NCBI GenBank assembly: GCA_028716525.1
Contig: JAQUPQ010000005.1
Span: 1-64,000 of the forward strand
DNA from: Terriglobia bacterium
GTDB lineage: Bacteria; Acidobacteriota; Terriglobia; JAIQFV01
Reading direction: 5' to 3'
Length of the DNA: 64,000 nucleotides
The number at the start of each line of letters is the position of its first letter. The stretch's first letter is position 1. The translations under genes and the position numbers were made by a program. Below the pieces are notes generated by a model, which saw only the letters and a program-made list of their open reading frames with translations, did no database searches and was not told the origin of the DNA. Positions 1 to 8,771 of this stretch are shown here, piece after piece.

Positions 1-39
1 TTCCGCTTTTGCGGTTGAACTGCTTTCGTTTTCACTCAT
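1..39 (-). CDS. Possible start of a CDS running off the left edge
   Basis: An ATG at 39 on the minus strand opens a frame of 13 codons (MSENESSSTAKAE) that runs to the window edge without a stop. The Ser/Glu-rich beginning looks like an ordinary soluble N-terminus. It would lie downstream of the putative outer-membrane gene and in the same direction. Only a weak purine-rich stretch precedes the ATG, and nothing can be said about function. Confidence 0.3.
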   Translation of the reverse strand, partial: MSENESSSTAKAE

Positions 40-95
40 GACTTTTCCCGGAAGATCCCTGTGAACTCAAAGATCGTTCAGCCGACTCCAAAGAT

Positions 96-1544
96 TCAGG
101 GCATGCTTTCGTGATGCATCATACCGTTGCCTAGTAAGCGGAATCGAGCAAAGAAAATCACCCCCATGGGACGATCTCCATACGAAGTCTTGAGAGTGTC
201 CGGCACCGAATAGAATGTAAAGTTGGCTCCCAATCCCGTCTGGATTCCCGGCAAAAAAGGCACATCCCGAGTATATCCCACTGTGAAGGCCCCGATCCGA
301 AATACCGGTCCAGGAGCAGAAAACGGGGATGTTTTCACGATGCTCGGAAGAAGGTCCTCTTTATCGACCAGCTCGATGCGTCCGGTCAAGTAGTTCTTCT
401 CCTGAAAGTGAAACACCGACTCCAGCAAGTAAGAATTCAAGTCTCGATGGTCGGCGGTTTTATGATTGCGTCCCCAAACGATGCTGCTGGCCCAATAACC
501 GTCTTTCGTGTTGCGATTGTAAGAAATCGATGCGGTCGACCGAATCACATCGCCATTCTCCAGGGCCTCGGGCTTGTTCAACCGGCCAATGGATACTTGG
601 CCTACCCAATTGGCCGAGGGCGTGAGGGTCAACCGGGTGGCCCAAGAGTCCACCGACCCGTGATCGATATCCCAGCGATTCTCATCCGGTTCACCGCCGT
701 GAAATCCGCTGGCCTCCCAGCGAACGATTCCGCGTTGAAATCCGACGGTGACCACTTCATTGGCCACATGGGTTGAATCCTGAAGATGATGCGACAGGGT
801 CGCCTGTGGAAGCTCCGCGGCGGAAACACGATGCGGAAAAGCCGCCGGCCCCAGCGCGGGATCGCCCACCGGGGCAAAATAAAAATAGACCAGATTCTTT
901 TCACCGAGGGATCGAACATACTCCATGGCCAATTCCATAAAAAAATCGTGGGGATGTTGGGCGTCCACCAAAGTCTGTCCGAATGCCGTTTCGCCGGTTT
1001 GAAACAGAAGGGGGTAGCGCCGCTCCGTGATCGTGGCGGGATCGAAACTCAACATGGAACGAAAGAGGATCTGGCCGCCCCCCCAAGGATGTGACGCCAT
1101 ACCCATCAGCCAGTTGACCGAGAACAGCTTGTCGTCACCGCGCGGGCCCGTTTGTTGTATGTCAGCCAGAAATCCCTGCCCGTGCAGCATCAAGTTCCAG
1201 GACTTAAATGTGAATCCATACATTTCCATCGGCGCGGAAGACGGGTTAGTGCTTGTTCCCGAAGCCTGACTCATGGCAAAGGTCTCTGCAGCATTCTCAT
1301 TCCCCATTTCCATCCCTGGCATTGATTGATCGTTTCCCGACTTGCGATCGGCATCGATCTCATGATCGCGATGCCTGTGGTTTGAGTCAGGACGGCTTTC
1401 TGGAGAAGTTGGCGAAGGAGCCTTTTCTTGGGGCGGTGTCTGAACTTGACGGGTATCGTCGTGCGGGCCTGGCAGACAGAACGCGCCAACCGAGAACCCG
1501 ACCAGTACTACCAAAGTCCGGATAAGGGGTAATCTGATCCTCAT
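96..1544 (-). CDS. Secreted His/Met-rich protein, putative outer-membrane beta-barrel
   Basis: The preferred start is the ATG at 1544, which gives a 482-residue protein beginning MRIRLPLIRTLVVLVGF, a clear export signal. The longer frame to 1613 only adds residues in front of that signal. After the signal comes a low-complexity linker rich in His, Asp and Met (NHRHRDHEIDAD, then SMPGMEMGNENA), and from about residue 105 a region of alternating aromatic and polar segments that looks like a transmembrane beta-barrel. The protein ends in MMHHESMP. The Met/His motifs resemble copper-binding segments of periplasmic copper-handling proteins, but that role is inference. I do not recognise a named family. 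It is divergent from the epimerase gene at 1734. Confidence 0.75.
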   Translation of the reverse strand: MRIRLPLIRTLVVLVGFSVGAFCLPGPHDDTRQVQTPPQEKAPSPTSPESRPDSNHRHRDHEIDADRKSGNDQSMPGMEMGNENAAETFAMSQASGTSTNPSSAPMEMYGFTFKSWNLMLHGQGFLADIQQTGPRGDDKLFSVNWLMGMASHPWGGGQILFRSMLSFDPATITERRYPLLFQTGETAFGQTLVDAQHPHDFFMELAMEYVRSLGEKNLVYFYFAPVGDPALGPAAFPHRVSAAELPQATLSHHLQDSTHVANEVVTVGFQRGIVRWEASGFHGGEPDENRWDIDHGSVDSWATRLTLTPSANWVGQVSIGRLNKPEALENGDVIRSTASISYNRNTKDGYWASSIVWGRNHKTADHRDLNSYLLESVFHFQEKNYLTGRIELVDKEDLLPSIVKTSPFSAPGPVFRIGAFTVGYTRDVPFLPGIQTGLGANFTFYSVPDTLKTSYGDRPMGVIFFARFRLLGNGMMHHESMP

Positions 1545-1733
1545 CACAATCGTTTCTCTTGGAAGAAGAATTGTTCGCCGGCCAGAATAACCGAAAGAAA
1601 GGTTTTGGGGCAAGGCTGCTCATCAAATCCCGGTCAATCCAAGGGCATCTTCATCCCCCGCCAGATTTGATATAGTATGGGCGCGCCAGCGGTTTCCACT
1701 TCGAGGCCAACGTTAAGGAAGGCTCAAATCCAC

Positions 1734-2363
1734 ATGAAGATCCTCTCAGTTCGAGACCTGAAGATTCCGGAAATCAAGGTCATTCGATTCGAGCGGTTCA
1801 AAGATCCCCGCGGCTATTTTGCCGAGCATTTTCGCCGCAGCGACCTTCAATCCCATCCGCAGACCGCCTTTTTGCGCGGCGTAGACTTTCAACAGTCCAA
1901 CGAAAGCCATTCCCGCGCGGGAACAATCCGGGGATTGCATTTTCAATGGAATCCTTACATGGGAAAACTGGTGCGCACGATCCAAGGCCGCATGGTGGAT
2001 CTGGTGCTGGACATTCGAAAGGGCGCCTCCACCTTGGGTCAAATCATCGCTTACGACATGCCCTCCAACAAATCCGATGATTTTAATGAGTGGATCTGGG
2101 TGCCGCCTGGATTTGCCCACGGCAATTTCTTTACCGAGGAAACCACCATCGAGTACCTGTGCTCCGGAGAATACAATCCACGCTGCGAAGCCGGCATCTC
2201 ACCTCTGGCCTCCGACATCGATTGGTCCATCTGTGAGCCGGCCCTCAAGAAACAATTCGAAGGCGTGGCGCGTGATTCATTGATGACCGACAAAGACCGC
2301 AATGGATTCACCCTCGGGACGTGGAGCCGGAACGAGGCGTCGAACCGGTTCGTCAAATCGTGA
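1734..2363 (+). CDS. rfbC: dTDP-4-dehydrorhamnose 3,5-epimerase family protein (RmlC-like)
   Basis: This is a cupin-fold sugar-nucleotide epimerase of 209 residues. The start at 1734 (MKILSVRDLK) is chosen because an AAGGAAGG ribosome-binding site lies at about 1715-1722. RmlC landmarks are visible: RGYFAEHF, the catalytic-His motif IRGLHFQ, GKLVR with the active-site Lys, WVPPGFAHG, EYLCSGEYNP and DIDW. In the rhamnose pathway this enzyme converts dTDP-4-keto-6-deoxyglucose to the 4-keto-rhamnose form. No rmlA, rmlB or rmlD lies beside it, so it may serve another 4-keto sugar or draw on genes elsewhere. It stands alone on the plus strand and converges on the GH18-like gene. The family call is firm, the exact substrate is not. 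Confidence 0.85.
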   Translation: MKILSVRDLKIPEIKVIRFERFKDPRGYFAEHFRRSDLQSHPQTAFLRGVDFQQSNESHSRAGTIRGLHFQWNPYMGKLVRTIQGRMVDLVLDIRKGASTLGQIIAYDMPSNKSDDFNEWIWVPPGFAHGNFFTEETTIEYLCSGEYNPRCEAGISPLASDIDWSICEPALKKQFEGVARDSLMTDKDRNGFTLGTWSRNEASNRFVKS

Positions 2364-2414
2364 AGTGCGCCCGCCTTCTCACCGCTGCTCTCCAAAAAAT
2401 CCGGCCGGTATTCC

Positions 2415-3467
2415 TCAAGGATGTTTTCTGGCCAAACTTTTCCAGATTTCCGGATCTTCCTGTCCCAACCGCCATGAAGAAAACCCCCGGAGCTTGTATT
2501 TCTTGACCAGCTCAAGCTTGGAGGCAAACGCCTTGGAGTCCTCGAAGAACACGTATTCATTCTGCCCGTCATGCTTGAAGATCGTAAAGAAAACCTGGTC
2601 CTGATTGTTCCACTCGGGTTTCCCGCCAAACCGCTCCGTGACCCCCATCGCCTCCCGATAAGAAATTTGCTGTGCCCAGGGGCGGATCTGTTCCGCCTGC
2701 ACGGTGGAATACCAATAGGAAGAATAAAGTGGAATTCCCAAAGAAATTTTTTCGGGCGGCACTTCCTTCATGACAAACTGCAAATCCTTCTCCATCCAGG
2801 GCTCCCCCGCCACGGGTCCCGGTGTGGTGTAACGCGTGTGTTCATCATAGGTCATCAGGGAGATAAAATCTCCGGCCGCCGCCAAGGCCTTGTAGTCGTA
2901 CACGCCGCGCCAGTTTTCAAAAATCCATTTGGAGTAATCCGTCGACCCCGCAAAATCGCTGGAGCGAGGCACCACGGCGATGCTCAACTGCAGGTTCTTC
3001 TGGTGGAAGGCAACCGCCGCTCTTTGATAAAAACTGGTCAACGCCTGCTTATCGGTGACGTGAACATTTTCAAAATCGAACTGGAAACCGGTGTAATTGA
3101 ATCGAGCGCATTCTTCCACCATCGAACGAATAACCCGATCTTGGGCCTCCGGGTTCTGAAGCAATTTGTGAATCAACGTTTGATTAAATCCGGGATTAGT
3201 CACCAGCGGCATGACCTTGACACCCTGCTCCTTGGCCAGTCGGAGAATGCGGGAGTCTGTTGCGCCGGAGAGCGTTCCATTTTCATCAACCTTGTAAGTT
3301 TGAGGTCCGACCATATCAATGAACCCGATGTTATTCTTGAAGCTTTGAAAGCTTTCCTCGTTGTCCACGGTATAAAACAGCGTCTCCATCTTCTGCGCGA
3401 AGGCTGTCGACACCGCCATCAAACCGATCAAAAAAACCCATGTCGCCTGTCTGATAAAGTTGTTCAT
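2415..3467 (-). CDS. Secreted glycoside hydrolase family 18-like protein
   Basis: A 350-residue protein with a classical signal peptide (cleavage after STAFA, about residue 24) and a strong ribosome-binding site (GGGGAGGATGAA directly before the ATG). The body is a TIM-barrel chitinase-like fold of the YaaH/spore-cortex type. It contains YTGFQFDFENV with the family's acidic pair at about Asp131 and Glu133, SLMTYDEHT, and the late strand RGFSSWRLGQEDP. Glu133 would be the catalytic acid. Family members hydrolyse beta-1,4 GlcNAc-containing glycans such as peptidoglycan. It lies 36 bases after the last hydroxyproline gene on the same strand, so it may be co-transcribed, an unexpected partner for amino-acid catabolism. 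Confidence 0.83.
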   Translation of the reverse strand: MNNFIRQATWVFLIGLMAVSTAFAQKMETLFYTVDNEESFQSFKNNIGFIDMVGPQTYKVDENGTLSGATDSRILRLAKEQGVKVMPLVTNPGFNQTLIHKLLQNPEAQDRVIRSMVEECARFNYTGFQFDFENVHVTDKQALTSFYQRAAVAFHQKNLQLSIAVVPRSSDFAGSTDYSKWIFENWRGVYDYKALAAAGDFISLMTYDEHTRYTTPGPVAGEPWMEKDLQFVMKEVPPEKISLGIPLYSSYWYSTVQAEQIRPWAQQISYREAMGVTERFGGKPEWNNQDQVFFTIFKHDGQNEYVFFEDSKAFASKLELVKKYKLRGFSSWRLGQEDPEIWKSLARKHP

Positions 3468-3503
3468 TTCATCCTCCCCGGTTCTTTGCGAAGCACGATT
3501 TTC

Positions 3504-4415
3504 CTAGGAGATCGGCTGCAACGTCGGCCGTGATTTTAATGCGCGTCGAATCGTCCCCAGGGCCTCTTCGAGTTCAGATCCCACCAACTCCAGGCGTGGC
3601 GGCCGTACGCGGGCATTCCCCATTCCCACCTCCTGCTGCACCAATTTGATGAGCTGCACGAATTTCGGCACGGTGTCCATTCGGAGCAGTGGTAAGAACC
3701 AGCGATACAACGCCAGAGCCTCATCGTGTTGGTGGGGGAAGGCCAACTCAAAGAGCCGGACAGATTCCTGCGGCAAGGCATTGGCCAGACCGGCGATCCA
3801 ACCGACCGCTCCCATGCCCAGTCCCTCCACGATGGCGTCGTCGACACCCACAAGAATTTGCAGCCGCTCCGCCACTCGAGCTCGAATGGCGGTCACTCGC
3901 CGAACGTCGGTACTCGACTCCTTGACAGCCGAGAGATTTCCTTGTTCGTGTGCCAGTTCCTCAATATGTTCCGGCAGAAAATCCGTTCCATAAGCCACGG
4001 GATTGTTATAGAGCATGCAGGAGAGCGGCGTGGCGTTCATTACAGCCAAGAGATAAGATTTCATTTCCCGCCAATCGCCGCGATACACATAGGGCGGCAA
4101 CACCATCAGACCTTGACATCCCAGACGGGCGGCCTGCCCGGCCAGTGCGACAGCCTCGGCCGTGCTCAAAGCCGAGATGGCCGCGACGACCGGAACACGA
4201 TTCCCCACGGAGTGAACACAGGTCTTCCAAAGTTCTGTTTTTTCATCGCCCGTCAGCGTGGTGCCTTCCCCCAAAGATCCGGGCGTAACAATGCCCGTGC
4301 AGCCTTGGTCCACCAACCATCGGCAGTGCCTGGCAATGAATTCGTGATCAACGGTCAGATCCTCTCTAAAACACGTTGTGATGGCAGGCATTACGCCTTT
4401 CCAAATAGAGCTCAT
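3504..4415 (-). CDS. DHDPS-family deaminase, probable 1-pyrroline-4-hydroxy-2-carboxylate deaminase
   Basis: A 303-residue class I aldolase of the dihydrodipicolinate synthase/N-acetylneuraminate lyase family. The family signatures are present: GSLGEGTTLT, the active-site Tyr in LYNNP (about 136) and the Schiff-base Lys in SAVKES (about 165). Four genes upstream on the same strand are a 4-hydroxyproline epimerase and the three dehydrogenase subunits. That context points to the deaminase that converts pyrroline-4-hydroxy-2-carboxylate to alpha-ketoglutarate semialdehyde (LhpC-type). From its sequence alone it could be another family member, so the substrate rests on gene context. Cytoplasmic. 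Confidence 0.85.
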   Translation of the reverse strand: MSSIWKGVMPAITTCFREDLTVDHEFIARHCRWLVDQGCTGIVTPGSLGEGTTLTGDEKTELWKTCVHSVGNRVPVVAAISALSTAEAVALAGQAARLGCQGLMVLPPYVYRGDWREMKSYLLAVMNATPLSCMLYNNPVAYGTDFLPEHIEELAHEQGNLSAVKESSTDVRRVTAIRARVAERLQILVGVDDAIVEGLGMGAVGWIAGLANALPQESVRLFELAFPHQHDEALALYRWFLPLLRMDTVPKFVQLIKLVQQEVGMGNARVRPPRLELVGSELEEALGTIRRALKSRPTLQPIS

Positions 4416-4454
4416 AAAAATTCCCTTCTTGAAGAATGAAACGTCCGATCGGTT

Positions 4455-5738
4455 CTATGATTCAGCGGGAGCGTCGCCCGCCGAAGACGGGACGAAGCTG
4501 CCGAGTCGAACCGGAAAAACAGGAGGGCGCACCGACTCCGTCTTCCAGCCGAACAGAAACTCCGTGGCCGGTCCGCAAACCCGTCCCTGGCACGGCCCCA
4601 TCCCGCAACGTGTTTGAAGTTTGGCCGACCGCCAGGAATGTTCCGATTGCAGCCGCGAGAACGGGACATCTTCGCAACGACAAATGAAGGTCTCCGGCGT
4701 GGGAAGTTTCTTCAACTCCCGGCGCAGCTCAAATGCCCGATTCAGACCGGCAGCAAATCCCCGCCATTTTCGGCGTTCAGAAAAACGTTCTCGTGCTTTT
4801 TCCTTGAGGTTTGTGGCCGCCCAGCCGGCAACTTCGCCTTCCACCAATGCCAGTTCCAAGCCGCCTACCCCGCAGCTCTCTCCGACACAGTAGAGGCCCT
4901 GAACCGAGGTCTCCTGAAATTCATCCACCCAAACACTGCCTTTCTCAATCCGACATCCCAGCAACTCCGCCAACTCGGTATTCGGAAGCAAGTGAAAACC
5001 GCAGGCCAGGTAATCACAGGATACAGCCCATTCTTTGGGACCCTGCTGCAAGGTCACACTTTCGACGGCGTTCCGACCTGAAGCCGAAACCGGCCAGCAG
5101 TTCGTGAGATAAGGAATTCCCTGGAGTTTCATTTTCAGGTCAAAGGCTTGCTGCAGCTTCTTGGGGCATTTCAAAAGTCGTAATCCAAGCTTCACCAAAT
5201 CAAAACGGCGGGTCTGCTCGGCAATGATTTGGATCTTCGCCCCACGCTCTTTGAGATATCCCGCCACGGCCAGTAGCAGCGGGCCGCTTCCCGCCACCAC
5301 AATCCTCTTTCCCTCAATGGGAAGCCCGGCTTTAACGAGGGCTTGAAGTCCGCCCGAGCCGGTCACATTGGGGAGCGTCCAACCCGGAAAAGGCAGAAAA
5401 CGCTCTCGCGCTCCTGTGGCCAGAATTAATTTTTCAAATCGACATGCGACCACCTGGTCGAAGCCTTCGGCGCGCATGACGCCGGGCTCAGGTCGGTCAA
5501 AGACTTTCAAACCCCCGAGAAATTTCACGGAGCTGTCCCGGATCCGATCCAGCCATTTTGTGGCGTCCTTATCCAAGGCTTTTTTCGAATCGGCGCGCCA
5601 GATTTGACCGCCACACTGCGGATTATCGTCGACCACCAAGACTCGTGCTCCACTCTCGGCGGCCCGAAAGGCGGCCGCCACACCCGCGGGCCCGGCGCCC
5701 ACGACGAGGATGTCGGTGCGGTAGCGTTGTTCAATCAT
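4455..5738 (-). CDS. D-hydroxyproline dehydrogenase, NAD(P)/FAD-binding alpha-type subunit
   Basis: This 427-residue flavoprotein begins with the dinucleotide-binding motif VVGAGPAGVAAAFRA. A second nucleotide-binding motif, VVAGSGPLLLAVAG, lies near residue 150, followed by ATGARERFLPFPGW. This is the layout of the larger flavin subunit of HcnB/OoxA/sarcosine-oxidase-alpha-like dehydrogenases. The C-terminus carries a BFD-like [2Fe-2S] domain with FICRCED and RCGMGPCQGRVCG. It overlaps the small ferredoxin-like gene by 8 bases, which shows translational coupling. With its two partners it should oxidise cis-4-hydroxy-D-proline and pass electrons to the respiratory chain. Substrate is inferred from the epimerase and deaminase neighbours. 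Confidence 0.85.
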   Translation of the reverse strand: MIEQRYRTDILVVGAGPAGVAAAFRAAESGARVLVVDDNPQCGGQIWRADSKKALDKDATKWLDRIRDSSVKFLGGLKVFDRPEPGVMRAEGFDQVVACRFEKLILATGARERFLPFPGWTLPNVTGSGGLQALVKAGLPIEGKRIVVAGSGPLLLAVAGYLKERGAKIQIIAEQTRRFDLVKLGLRLLKCPKKLQQAFDLKMKLQGIPYLTNCWPVSASGRNAVESVTLQQGPKEWAVSCDYLACGFHLLPNTELAELLGCRIEKGSVWVDEFQETSVQGLYCVGESCGVGGLELALVEGEVAGWAATNLKEKARERFSERRKWRGFAAGLNRAFELRRELKKLPTPETFICRCEDVPFSRLQSEHSWRSAKLQTRCGMGPCQGRVCGPATEFLFGWKTESVRPPVFPVRLGSFVPSSAGDAPAES

Positions 5739-5979
5739 GGGTTCGAACCGTCATTCCTTCTTGACAGAGAATTTGGCAACTGCGGCAATGGGCCTGGTTA
5801 TCAATTTGGACACGACATTCCATGCAGATACCCATTCCACAGAGTGGCCCGCGTGGTTCCCCACTCACCGACCTGCGAAATTCGCTGTGGCCGGCCATGA
5901 GCACAGCAATCGATACCGGGGTTCCCGCAGGAACGCGAACTGCCGAACCGTTAATCCAAATGGTGACGAACTCAGGCAT
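5731..5979 (-). CDS. Small [2Fe-2S] subunit of D-hydroxyproline dehydrogenase
   Basis: An 82-residue ferredoxin-like protein of the HcnA/OoxC/sarcosine-oxidase type. The cysteines at about 47, 52, 55 and 68-72 (PLCGMGICMEC, HCRSCQILC) match the plant-type [2Fe-2S] arrangement of this family. It overlaps the genes on both sides by 8 bases and so is a fixed member of the heterotrimer, relaying electrons between the two flavoprotein subunits. It also appears too short to act alone. Confidence 0.86.
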   Translation of the reverse strand: MPEFVTIWINGSAVRVPAGTPVSIAVLMAGHSEFRRSVSGEPRGPLCGMGICMECRVQIDNQAHCRSCQILCQEGMTVRTHD

Positions 5980-7102
5980 CGGCGCGTCTCTCCCCGCTTC
6001 GCCCCGGCAGATATGGTTCGTAGGGAATTTTCGAGGGGCGCTTCAACAGTTGATCAACCAACAATTCGGCCGTGGCCAAAGAGGTGGTGATGCCCAAGCC
6101 TTCATGTCCCGTGGCCAAGCAAATATTTTCATTGTTGGGATGGGGTCCAATGAAGGGCAGGTTGTCGCGTGTGGCCGGCCGAAAGCCGGTCCAGGCTCTG
6201 ATGGTCGAGAGATTTTTTAGTTCCGGCATATACTCGGTGGCCTGCCGGATCATCTGTCTCAAAAGGAGGGCATCGATTCCTTTTTCACGATTGCCGTACT
6301 GGCGGGAGGATCCAATCAAGATTTGCCCGTTTTTTCGCGGTTGAACATTGAACGCCACAGAATCGGAGGTCACTGAATGCGCCCTCTTCAAATATCCCAA
6401 CTCCACCACCTGGTGATTCAGGAATCCGGGATAACGGTCCGTGATCAGGAGATGCCCTTTTCGTGGTTGCACCTCAATGCCGGCAACCAACTGGGGTGAG
6501 GAAATACCCGCGGCATTCACCGTGATTCCTGCTGAAACCACGCTCCCGTCGCTCAAGACCGGACCATGGCTTCCCAGCGACGCCACCGTCGAATTCAGTC
6601 GAAGAACAGCGCCTTGTTGCTGCGCCTTTTCAATCAAGAAGCGCGTGGCGCAAGGGGGATAAAGGACACTGTCATCACGAACCAGCAGGCCGCCCACCAA
6701 TCCCTCCCGAAGATTCGGCTCCGCTTCGGCCAGCTGTCGGTAGTCCAGAACCTCCACGGCAACCCCTCGCGATGAATAGAAATCCTGCTTGCGATGAACC
6801 TCCGCCATTTCCACTTCATCGGCAGCCACCCAAATGGTTCCGCATTTCTGGTACTCGACCTCGGGTGGCAATTCGACACCCCGCTCATTCCACAGCGAAC
6901 ATGAAAATCGGGTCAGAGCGAATTGAGCCTCGGAATCATCCATGACGACGAGATGTCCCATGCCGGCGCCGGTGGTCCCGCCTCCGATAGGGTCGCGATC
7001 CAAAACGATCACCCGCAACCCCGCACGGGCGCATTCCAAGGCACACGCCGCTCCCACAACTCCGGCGCCTACAATCGCCACATCAAATCCCGCGGTTGTC
7101 AT
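5972..7102 (-). CDS. D-hydroxyproline dehydrogenase, FAD/DAO-type catalytic subunit
   Basis: A 376-residue D-amino-acid-oxidase-fold protein. The start at 7102 (MTTAGFDVAIVGAGVVG) is chosen because its ATG overlaps the stop of the epimerase as ATGA. A longer frame to 7120 uses a poorer start. Visible features are the FAD motif VAIVGAGVVGAACA, DRDPIGGGTTGAG, RAWTGFRPATRDNLPFIG and ATGHEGLGIT, all typical of HcnC/glycine-oxidase-like subunits. It should bind cis-4-hydroxy-D-proline, the product of the upstream epimerase, and oxidise it to pyrroline-4-hydroxy-2-carboxylate. Proline- or sarcosine-type substrates cannot be ruled out by sequence alone. Confidence 0.86.
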   Translation of the reverse strand: MTTAGFDVAIVGAGVVGAACALECARAGLRVIVLDRDPIGGGTTGAGMGHLVVMDDSEAQFALTRFSCSLWNERGVELPPEVEYQKCGTIWVAADEVEMAEVHRKQDFYSSRGVAVEVLDYRQLAEAEPNLREGLVGGLLVRDDSVLYPPCATRFLIEKAQQQGAVLRLNSTVASLGSHGPVLSDGSVVSAGITVNAAGISSPQLVAGIEVQPRKGHLLITDRYPGFLNHQVVELGYLKRAHSVTSDSVAFNVQPRKNGQILIGSSRQYGNREKGIDALLLRQMIRQATEYMPELKNLSTIRAWTGFRPATRDNLPFIGPHPNNENICLATGHEGLGITTSLATAELLVDQLLKRPSKIPYEPYLPGRSGERRADA

Positions 7103-8043
7103 TTTGGAATGCCCCAGCAAAAGGGATCGGCCTCATCGAGAATCAAGGTGGATTCTGAATTCACAAAGGCAGTTCCTGTGATGGTGGGAATTACTTTCTC
7201 GCCGGATCTCCGGACACGTCCTTCAAACACCGACCCGACAATGCTCTCTTGCCTCCACAATTCGCCTTCCTTCAATTTGCCGTCCGCAAACAAACACGCC
7301 ATCTTGGCGCTCGTTCCCGTGCCGCATGGTGATCGATCGTAAGCCTTGCCCGGGCAAAGGACGAAGTTCTTGCTGTCGACACCCTCCTTGAGAGAAGGGC
7401 CGAATAATTCAATGTGATCGATTTCCTGGCCTTGAGCGCCGGTTATACCGCGATCGGAAAGCGCCTGCCGAATACGCCAGGCAAAGTCCGTCAAAACTTC
7501 AACATTTTCAAACGCGATCGCGAGGGAATGGGCCTTTACAAGAAAAAACCAGTTTCCACCCCAGGCGATATCGCCGGTGACGGGATCCGTGCCGGGAATT
7601 TCGACCGACACATTAGCTGCGAAGCGATAACTCGGCACATTGGTCACAGTGACTTCATGATCCGATATCAGTTGGACTTCGACCACCCCGGGAGGAGTTT
7701 CGATGCGATGAACGCCCCGTTCCAGACGACCTTGAGAGGCCAGCGTTATGACCAACCCCATGGTTCCGTGCCCACACATCCCGAGATATCCCACATTGTT
7801 GAAAAAAATGACACCGGCAGCGCACGTCGGATCCACCGGTTCGCACAAGAGTGCGCCCACCATGGCATCCGAACCGCGGGGCTCGTTGACAACGGCGGAG
7901 CGAAAAGAATCAAATTCGCTCCGAAATCGTTCGACTCGACCTGCCAGCGGGCCACTTCCCAGATTGGGTCCACCACTCATGACAACACGCGTGGGTTCAC
8001 CCGCGGTGTGCGAATCAATGACGTGAATGCGACGGGGATTCAT
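7099..8043 (-). CDS. 4-hydroxyproline 2-epimerase (proline racemase family)
   Basis: A 314-residue proline-racemase-fold protein. Both catalytic cysteines are present: GYLGMCGHGT (about Cys90) and DRSPCGTGTSAK (about Cys240). That pair separates racemases and epimerases from trans-3-hydroxyproline dehydratases, which replace the first Cys by Thr or Ser. The enzyme would invert trans-4-hydroxy-L-proline to cis-4-hydroxy-D-proline, and the downstream dehydrogenase and deaminase genes support hydroxyproline over proline. It is first in the operon, and its stop overlaps the next start by four bases. A plausible promoter lies about 50 bases upstream. It corresponds to LhpA/HypE proteins of other bacteria. 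Confidence 0.9.
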   Translation of the reverse strand: MNPRRIHVIDSHTAGEPTRVVMSGGPNLGSGPLAGRVERFRSEFDSFRSAVVNEPRGSDAMVGALLCEPVDPTCAAGVIFFNNVGYLGMCGHGTMGLVITLASQGRLERGVHRIETPPGVVEVQLISDHEVTVTNVPSYRFAANVSVEIPGTDPVTGDIAWGGNWFFLVKAHSLAIAFENVEVLTDFAWRIRQALSDRGITGAQGQEIDHIELFGPSLKEGVDSKNFVLCPGKAYDRSPCGTGTSAKMACLFADGKLKEGELWRQESIVGSVFEGRVRRSGEKVIPTITGTAFVNSESTLILDEADPFCWGIPK

Positions 8044-8095
8044 ATGAGGAGTGCCTCGAATAGCGGAGTGTGACGCTTAATCCGGCGCCTCACAA

Positions 8096-8123
8096 ATTAT
8101 TGCACAGCCCCGACAGACGGCAA
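8096..8123 (-). promoter_or_regulatory. Candidate sigma70 promoter of the hydroxyproline operon
   Basis: On the minus strand there is a TTGCCG box and, 16 bases later, AATAAT preceded by TG one base away (extended -10). The resulting start point would give a leader of roughly 45 bases before the ATG at 8043. This is a consensus match only, and no operator was recognised. Confidence 0.4.
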
Positions 8124-8185
8124 AACTTTTGCAGTAAGAAGCTCGAATCAAGTCTTGATAGATCGAATGAATTTCTATGGGATTC

Positions 8186-8267
8186 GACCGCAAAGATAAC
8201 AGAGCACGCAGCAGAAAAATTCCTAGTCTCTGGCGATCTCTAGGCATTCTTTCCGCTCTTTGCGGTC
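8186..8267. repeat. CCGCAAAG palindromic repeat, copy 1
   Basis: GACCGCAAAG (8186-8195) and CTTTGCGGTC (8258-8267) are exact inverse complements around a 62-base centre. The same outer arms, with a similar right half (TTTCCGCTCTTTGCGGT), occur at 42847-42943. It is therefore a dispersed intergenic palindrome rather than a chance hairpin. Confidence 0.6.
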
Positions 8268-8771
8268 AAGACCCCAGGTTTTCGGGCGAAGGTGAAAGTG
8301 AATCTCCGCCTGATTTCACCTCCCATTTGTCGGAATGGTTCATATTCCAGGCTCGAAGTTCGTCAATTCTTGAGATGTTTCAAAGCTTCAAACAGATTGT
8401 TCCGTAAGGGTCATATAAATTAATACCTTCAGGGTTAATTTGCGATACTTGCTCTTGACAACAATAAACCGACCAAGTAGATTGACTTTGTCCAAAATTG
8501 CACAAGGACACCTGTTGTGGAGGCTTTTGAGATTTTGTTTTCTCCCGTTAGTCAAATATAGAAGGCACCTCGAGTAAGCATCAGGATTTTTTATCCAGAC
8601 CCCGTAGGCTGACTTTCGGCTTCCCCAGCAAGTCCCATCAGCAATGGGGCCGTTTGAAATCATAATACGTAACGCTCTTATCCATAAATCTTAGCGTTCA
8701 AATACACCCTGCGTTTTTTATCGGTACGTCTGTGAAGAAATTCACATTAATTCAGAAAGGAAACGAGGACC

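Larger units (their letters stand above)
8044..8771. other. Divergent intergenic region, no gene seen
   Basis: About 730 bases separate the hydroxyproline operon from the cytochrome gene. No frame in it has protein-like composition. It holds the candidate operon promoter, a CCGCAAAG palindrome (8186-8267) and a TTGACA-N17-TAGATT sequence at 8455-8483 on the plus strand that could be a distant promoter for the cytochrome gene. The 290 bases between that site and the ATG show no recognisable riboswitch. Confidence 0.5.
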
